DNA from: Treponema pectinovorum
Lineage (GTDB): Bacteria > Spirochaetota > Spirochaetia > Treponematales > Treponemataceae
Reading direction: 5' to 3'
Assembly (NCBI RefSeq): GCF_900497595.1
Contig: NZ_UFQO01000002.1
Location: forward strand, 124,001-188,000
DNA length: 64,000 bases
Both the position numbers and the translations under genes were made by a program. Below, piece after piece: positions 59,710 to 64,000 of this stretch; within the stretch, counting starts at the first letter, position 1; each line of letters opens with the position of its first letter. Under the pieces are notes generated by a model. It ran no database searches. It was given only the letters and a program-made list of their open reading frames with translations, and was not told the origin of the DNA.

Positions 59710-60438
59710 TTAAACATCATTTTTTTCAATTTTTTCTTTCATCCGCTCAATCGCTTCCTTTAATCCAACATTTTTAGATTTTGTAGTGAGCCAAAAGTGA
59801 ACTTTTTCTTTATTTTCATCATTGATTTTTCTTATAGTGTGTTTAAGATTTTCAAGCTTTACTACGAATTCGCTCTGCGTTGCAAATTTTCTAATCTTCG
59901 CCATCAAATTAAGCGAATATCCTAAATCCACAGCAAAAACACCATAAAAAAATCCAACAAAAAAGCAAAAAGCCAAATGATTGGTGAACCAATAAAGCCA
60001 GTCTAAGATTCTCGGATGCAGAATAAAATAATACAAGGCGCTCAACAGATACCAAAAAAAAGTATACAGCGGACAAATAAGCCCCTGAAAATTTCCCCAC
60101 ATTCCAGAATAATCCCACAGTTTTATATTCATTCCTTTAATAAAAATCAAACCGCCAATGTATTCAAGAAAAGTAATTGAAATCGCCATAAAAACAAATA
60201 GTACAATTTTTTGCAAAATCTTGTTCTCAACAAAACTCACATCAATAAAACTAAGCGAAAAAAGAATGATTAAACTAAAACCATACAATGGCAAATATGG
60301 CCCAATAAAAAAACCGGGATTTATCCATTTGCGTTCAGGATTGTTTGCACTAAAAAAACGGCGCCAAAAAACTTCAAGAACCCAACCAAGAGAACTTCCT
60401 GCAAAAAATAAAAATAATATGACAAGCAAAAAACTCAT
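59710..60438 (-). CDS. CmpB-type (PF06541-like) membrane protein
   Basis: 242 aa, about six membrane helices. It matches the putative 'ABC-transporter type IV' family: FFAGSSLGWVLEVFWRRFF, KWINPGFFIGPYLPLYGFSL near residue 38, ITFLEYIGGLIFIKGMNIKL near 88 and WDYSGMWGNFQGLICPLYTF near 108. A charged cytoplasmic C-terminal helix of about 60 residues follows. Function unknown; no ATPase partner is adjacent. There is no strong ribosome-binding site before the ATG. Confidence 0.8.
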   Translation of the reverse strand: MSFLLVILFLFFAGSSLGWVLEVFWRRFFSANNPERKWINPGFFIGPYLPLYGFSLIILFSLSFIDVSFVENKILQKIVLFVFMAISITFLEYIGGLIFIKGMNIKLWDYSGMWGNFQGLICPLYTFFWYLLSALYYFILHPRILDWLYWFTNHLAFCFFVGFFYGVFAVDLGYSLNLMAKIRKFATQSEFVVKLENLKHTIRKINDENKEKVHFWLTTKSKNVGLKEAIERMKEKIEKNDV

Positions 60439-60483
60439 AGTTAAAAAATACCTTAGAACTAAAGACAGGTCAAATTTATATGG

Positions 60484-60572
60484 GGCAGGGTGCCACCCTC
60501 ACAAAGTTCGGGTCGGGCTCTTGCTACAACTCCTCGGGCAAGCCCTGCGGTGTTTCCGCAACGATCCCTGGC
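60484..60572. repeat. GC-rich intergenic element, different from the mosaic family
   Basis: A locally GC-rich block in AT-rich surroundings, with GGCAGGGTGCCACCCTCAC and the long imperfect pairing GGGCTCTTGC...GGGCAAGCCC. No gene is credible. It shares no module with the other repeats here; it looks like an inserted intergenic element. Confidence 0.45.
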
Positions 60573-60573
60573 A

Positions 60574-60619
60574 CAAAAAAATCCATCACAAAGCGAAAAT
60601 GTCGCACTGCAATGGATTT
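60574..60619 (-). terminator. Intrinsic terminator of the PPIase gene
   Basis: On the minus strand AATCCAT (60618-60612) pairs with ATGGATT (60586-60580), followed by TTTTTTGTG. Confidence 0.65.
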
Positions 60620-60656
60620 TATACTAACAAACAATGCTTCACTTACGAAGCGTTGT

Positions 60657-61691
60657 CTATTTTGCTTTTACAACTTCAATATCAAAAGCGATATATGCAC
60701 CACCAGGAATAACACCGGGATATCCTTGATCTCCATAAGCCAAATCTGATGGAATTACAACAGTTCTTTTTTCTCCCAATTTCATATCTTGAACCATTAT
60801 GTCAAATCCGGGAATCATCTGTCCGCCTGCTGTTACAAATTCTAAAGGTCCTCTGCCTGCCGATTGGTCAAAAACGCGTCCGTCAACCAAATATCCTTTG
60901 TATTCGCAAGCAACGTTTTTTCTTCCACCAATTTTTGCACCATTTCCTTCTTTTGTTGTCTTCCAATAAATTCCGTTGGAATCAACAGCAAATCCTTTAA
61001 AATTCTTTTCAACTTCTGCAATTTTTTTTGCATTTGCAAGTTTTTTTGCTTCTTGCGCTTTTGCACCAGCTTCTTTTGAAAGCTTGTCAAAATTCTCTTG
61101 ATTTGCAGTAAATTTCTTTGCTTTTTCACCTTGTCGCACGATAGTAACTTTTATAATTTTATCACCCTGCGCAATAGCATTTACAACTTTTTGGCTTTCA
61201 TCATTAACAACTTTACCAAAAATAGTGTGTTTGCCATTCAACCAAGTTGTTGGAACATGAGTAATAAAAAACTGCGAGCCATTCGTAGAAGGTCCAGAAT
61301 TTGCCATTGCCAAAAGACCAGGTTTTTCAAAAGTCAAATCTTCAAAACATTCATCTGCAAACCTATAACCAGGACCACCACGACCAGACCCTTCAGGGTC
61401 GCCACCTTGAATCATAAAATCAGAAATTACACGATGAAAAGTAAGCCCATCATAAAATTTCTTACCTTTTGAAGCATCTAAAGTTCCTTCCGCAAGACCA
61501 ACAAAATTAGTTACAGTCAACGGAGTTTTTTCATAAAAAAGCTCAAGAACGATTGGCCCCTTAGAAGTTTCCATTATCGCAAAAACTCCATCTTTTCCTT
61601 CTATAGCTTTTAATTCCTTATCCATAGATTTACATCCCCCAAAATTTATTGCCAGACAGCCCATAATAGCCACTAGAATTTTTGATTTCAT
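60657..61691 (-). CDS. Dual peptidyl-prolyl isomerase lipoprotein (cyclophilin-FKBP fusion)
   Basis: 344 aa. Signal peptide with lipobox NFGGC (Cys20). A cyclophilin domain spans about 36-185: [20 protein letters not shown], then [36 protein letters not shown] and [13 protein letters not shown] charged helical linker (about 190-230, [20 protein letters not shown]) leads to an FKBP domain (about 240-344) with [40 protein letters not shown] and [20 protein letters not shown]. Both active-site sets are largely intact. It probably folds outer-membrane or periplasmic proteins. Fusions of the two immunophilin classes are rare but known from spirochaetes and some other microbes. GGAGGG precedes the ATG. 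Confidence 0.93.
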   Translation of the reverse strand: MKSKILVAIMGCLAINFGGCKSMDKELKAIEGKDGVFAIMETSKGPIVLELFYEKTPLTVTNFVGLAEGTLDASKGKKFYDGLTFHRVISDFMIQGGDPEGSGRGGPGYRFADECFEDLTFEKPGLLAMANSGPSTNGSQFFITHVPTTWLNGKHTIFGKVVNDESQKVVNAIAQGDKIIKVTIVRQGEKAKKFTANQENFDKLSKEAGAKAQEAKKLANAKKIAEVEKNFKGFAVDSNGIYWKTTKEGNGAKIGGRKNVACEYKGYLVDGRVFDQSAGRGPLEFVTAGGQMIPGFDIMVQDMKLGEKRTVVIPSDLAYGDQGYPGVIPGGAYIAFDIEVVKAK

Positions 61692-61745
61692 ATTCCCTCC
61701 ACGTAAAAAGGTTTATCACAAATTTTTTATTCGCATAAAATTCTA

Positions 61746-62534
61746 TCAAAACTGATAAGTAAACCAATTAAAAATAGCATCTATGCGATTCGCCAAAGAT
61801 TTTTGAATTTTATCTCCCAAAAGAGGTATTGTTTTGTGTTTTGCTTGCAAAAGCATATAAACAAGATAAGAATCATCGTTATCTATCACAACCATGCTTA
61901 TCTTTACACTGTTAGGCTCTAAAGCACGAACAAATGAATAAGTCCAACTTTCAGAATTGGTAAGAGTGAATCCAACTTCATTTTCTTTTTGCAAATAATT
62001 CGCAGAATAAACGCTCTTTCCAAAAGAATTATCTTCCAAAAAACAAAAGATATTAAGACCGTCCGCAGAACCTTCTGTAACATCTGCAAGGGAAATATTT
62101 TTTTCTTCCAACGATTTGCAAACATACGCCTCGTGATAGAGAGTTTGCCATTTTTTTCTCGTCTCAGAATAATATCGCATTCCTTTCATCTTTGAAATTG
62201 AACGCACAATTTTTGAAACGTTATCGATTGAAAAATCAACTTCCTCTGGAAAAGAACTTTTTTCTTTTAATTCAGATTTTTTTACCAAAAAAAGATTTTC
62301 CGAAACTAAATTAGGTTTTTCCGAAAGATTCCAAGAATTTGCCACTTTCTGTGAACAAACTGTATTAGGAGTAAGGGTTAAAGAAACATCTTCATTTTGA
62401 AAAATTCTTCTTATAGACCCTTTTTCGTTTAATTCGCTAACAAGTTCTGGCTTCAAAAACATATCTGTAGAGTTTGCATAAAGTTGTGCAAAAAGTGAAA
62501 TAACAACACCAAAAATGCAAAACTTTTTATTCAT
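61746..62534 (-). CDS. Exported protein of unknown function
   Basis: 262 aa. N-terminal signal peptide (KKFCIFGVVISLFAQLYANS). No family recognised with confidence; a spirochaete-specific DUF is possible. Features are SISKMKGMRYYSETRKKWQT then LYHEAYVCKSLEEKNISLAD, and a C-terminal VIDNDDSYLVYMLLQAKHKT followed by IPLLGDKIQKSLANRIDAIF. Its start overlaps the khpB stop (TAATG), which indicates coupling to the yidC-khpB envelope-biogenesis cluster. Probably periplasmic. Confidence 0.6.
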   Translation of the reverse strand: MNKKFCIFGVVISLFAQLYANSTDMFLKPELVSELNEKGSIRRIFQNEDVSLTLTPNTVCSQKVANSWNLSEKPNLVSENLFLVKKSELKEKSSFPEEVDFSIDNVSKIVRSISKMKGMRYYSETRKKWQTLYHEAYVCKSLEEKNISLADVTEGSADGLNIFCFLEDNSFGKSVYSANYLQKENEVGFTLTNSESWTYSFVRALEPNSVKISMVVIDNDDSYLVYMLLQAKHKTIPLLGDKIQKSLANRIDAIFNWFTYQF

Positions 62535-63241
62535 TAAAATCCCGAACCTTTGTAAATAACTCTAACCTGTTTGTAAAGACCTTCGCCTTCGCTAATAGTT
62601 TCTACATCAGGAATGTCGTTTAATGTAGTATGAATAAGGCGACGTTCAAAAGGATTCATTGGTTCGAGCAACACAGACTGTCTCGTTGAGCGTACTCTGT
62701 CTGCTACGTTATAAGCGAGATGTACAAGGTTTTCTTCGCGGCGCACTCTGTAGTTTTCTGTGTCCAATATAACGCGCACATCTTCCCTTCCAAGTCTGCC
62801 AGCATAAACATTTGCAAGGAGCTGCAACGCGTCCAAATTTTTTCCTTTGCGACCTATTAGTATCGAAGATGATGATGAAGAAAGTTTAATGCAAACCTTT
62901 TTCTCTTCTCTAAAAGAAATTTCTACGGCAACGTCGTAACCCATTTTTTCGATAATATTTGAAATAAAATCCAAAAGTTTTTGTTCAAATTCATCTTTAG
63001 CAATAGGATTTACAACTGCTTTTTTATAAGGTTTTTCCATTTCATAAGAATGTTTAGCGGGTGGGTTTACACTGCCATCATTCACAGGATGAACGCGGAT
63101 TTTTACATATCCTGATTTAAAAAGTGATTTTTTTTGAGTTTCAATAATTTCAACATCAAAATGATCGCGTTCCAGTCCCAATTCAGAGGCTGCTTTTTCA
63201 ATCGCTTCTTTTTCATTTTTTCCTTCAAATTCGTAATTCAT
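62534..63241 (-). CDS. khpB: KhpB/Jag RNA-binding protein
   Basis: 235 aa from the ATG at 63241, preceded by AAGGGG; the in-frame start at 63274 is not needed. Jag_N domain at about 1-50 (YEFEGKNEKEAIEKAASELG, KKSLFKSGYVKIRV), a KH domain at about 90-155 (SSSSILIGRKGKNLDALQLL) and an R3H domain at the C-terminus (SVLLEPMNPFERRLIHTTLN). With KhpA it binds many RNAs and influences cell division and elongation in Gram-positives. Here it lies next to yidC, the classical neighbour near the origin in many bacteria. Confidence 0.94.
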   Translation of the reverse strand: MNYEFEGKNEKEAIEKAASELGLERDHFDVEIIETQKKSLFKSGYVKIRVHPVNDGSVNPPAKHSYEMEKPYKKAVVNPIAKDEFEQKLLDFISNIIEKMGYDVAVEISFREEKKVCIKLSSSSSSILIGRKGKNLDALQLLANVYAGRLGREDVRVILDTENYRVRREENLVHLAYNVADRVRSTRQSVLLEPMNPFERRLIHTTLNDIPDVETISEGEGLYKQVRVIYKGSGF

Positions 63242-63288
63242 ATATCCCCTTAGGAAGAAGCGAATTATTTGCATCTTCCATTTTTAGT

Positions 63289-64000
63289 TTATTTTTTTAT
63301 CCTTGAATTGATGAACAACTGTTGTCCAAGTTGAATCAAATTGCTTACAGTCCAGTAAAGCAACAATCCAGAAGGAGCATTGTAAAACAGGAAGAAAAAC
63401 AAAATCGGCATTCCATACATCATTAACTTCATTTGAGTATTTGACTGTCCTACGGATGTTCCTCCGTTTTGAGTTATTTTTCCAAAAAGCAACTGGCTTA
63501 TAACATAAATAACAGGCAAGAGTCTTATTTGGTTACCCAATAAAGGAATATCAAATCCCAAAGTTTTTACAGTATCTCCAGTGCTCAAATCGCTTATCCA
63601 ACCAGGAATAAAACTTGCTCCTCGGAATTCAAAATAATTGTTAAAAAGATTATACATCGCAAACAAAATTACAAATTGAACCAACATCGGCAAACAGCCA
63701 GAAAGAGGATTATATCCTATCTCTTTGTACAATTTTGCAGTCTGCTCGTTTAACTTTTGTGGATTTCCTTTGTATTTTTCTTGAAGTGCCTGCATTTTAG
63801 GCTGAACTTCCTGCATTTTTACAGTGCTTTTTGCCGTCTTTGCAGTTATTGGGAACATCGCAAATTTTAAAATTGCCGTAACGATTATTATTGAAATTCC
63901 CCAGTTATGAACAAACTTATTTATAAATTCGAGCAAGAATTTTAATATAACTTCCAGCCAACTCAAAAATCCACTGGTTTGCATGCTGTCATCAAATCTA
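63289..64000 (-). CDS. yidC: Membrane protein insertase YidC, 5' end beyond window
   Basis: The frame runs from the stop at 63289 to the window end without a start being required: upstream of the Met at 63984 it continues R-F-D-D-S. The conserved C-terminal insertase core is present: WLEVILKFLLEFINKFVHNW then GISIIIVTAILKFAMFPITA with KTAKSTVKMQEVQPKMQALQ, NPLSGCLPMLVQFVILFAMY near the middle, and PILFFFLFYNAPSGLLLYWT followed by NLIQLGQQLF at the end. It inserts membrane proteins with or without SecYEG. The periplasmic P1 domain lies outside the window. It is followed by khpB after 47 bp. Confidence 0.95.
   Translation of the reverse strand, partial: RFDDSMQTSGFLSWLEVILKFLLEFINKFVHNWGISIIIVTAILKFAMFPITAKTAKSTVKMQEVQPKMQALQEKYKGNPQKLNEQTAKLYKEIGYNPLSGCLPMLVQFVILFAMYNLFNNYFEFRGASFIPGWISDLSTGDTVKTLGFDIPLLGNQIRLLPVIYVISQLLFGKITQNGGTSVGQSNTQMKLMMYGMPILFFFLFYNAPSGLLLYWTVSNLIQLGQQLFINSRIKK

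Noticed and set aside
60480-60749. Plus-strand frames across the GC-rich element and PPIase 3' end
   Set aside because: Overlap the coding end of the PPIase in antisense and include the terminator.

Overview
The window looks like a piece of chromosome from a Treponema-like spirochaete. It is AT-rich, uses the standard genetic code, and carries many lipoproteins (seven lipobox-bearing exported proteins), a BspA-type leucine-rich-repeat lipoprotein, an OmpA-family protein and fermentative enzymes. The pectin/uronate pathway and the TRAP transporter suggest a gut or rumen carbohydrate fermenter. No phage, insertion sequence with a transposase, or CRISPR array was seen. The assignment to a genus is inference.

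Layout, left to right. 1-1785: 3'-truncated tex (minus). 2072-7613: redox operon pntA1-pntA2-pntB-adhE. 7614-10298: a three-lipoprotein operon (CsgG / DUF4810 / DUF799, the order of the Neisseria GNA1164-1163-1162 cluster) enclosed by two near-identical 155-bp direct repeats. 10347-15670: GNAT, a UDG-like protein, OmpA, argC and a sugar-ABC ATPase. 15909-17531: metY behind an inverted-repeat operator, a 25-codon leader ORF and a leader RNA with mutually exclusive pairings. 17896-27480: ettA, tRNA-Gly, a Mn-type riboswitch with its GDT1-family transporter, malic enzyme, an outer-membrane-like protein, a B12-type radical SAM enzyme and htpG. 27707-36580: LRR lipoprotein, then the hexuronate block uxuB-gntR-uxuA and dctMQP, then bcp. 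36885-44597: mscL, AEC and MATE transporters, and an ABC importer (ATPase, fused permease, lipoprotein binding protein). 44782-49388: a dead SDR fragment and small genes heavily invaded by repeats. 49816-59572: tRNA-Ala, altronate dehydratase, addA/addB and uxaC. 59710-64000: CmpB-like protein, a cyclophilin-FKBP fusion, a hypothetical exported protein, khpB and 5'-truncated yidC.

How genes fit together. UxaC, UxuB, UxuA and UxaA make most of the Ashwell pathway from glucuronate/galacturonate to 2-keto-3-deoxygluconate, and DctPQM is the likely importer. Three similar operator sequences sit about 40 bp upstream of uxuA, dctQ and dctP, which ties them to the GntR/FCD regulator encoded between uxuA and uxuB. 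PntAB and AdhE together would balance NADPH, NADH and ethanol formation.

The most unusual features are two. First, a mosaic family of intergenic repeats (about a dozen loci) is assembled from shuffled hairpin modules. Stems covary between copies while a GGA-bearing apical loop is kept. These repeats have damaged at least two neighbouring genes. Second, several genes have a -10 box only 6-9 nt before the start codon and no Shine-Dalgarno sequence, which predicts leaderless mRNAs.
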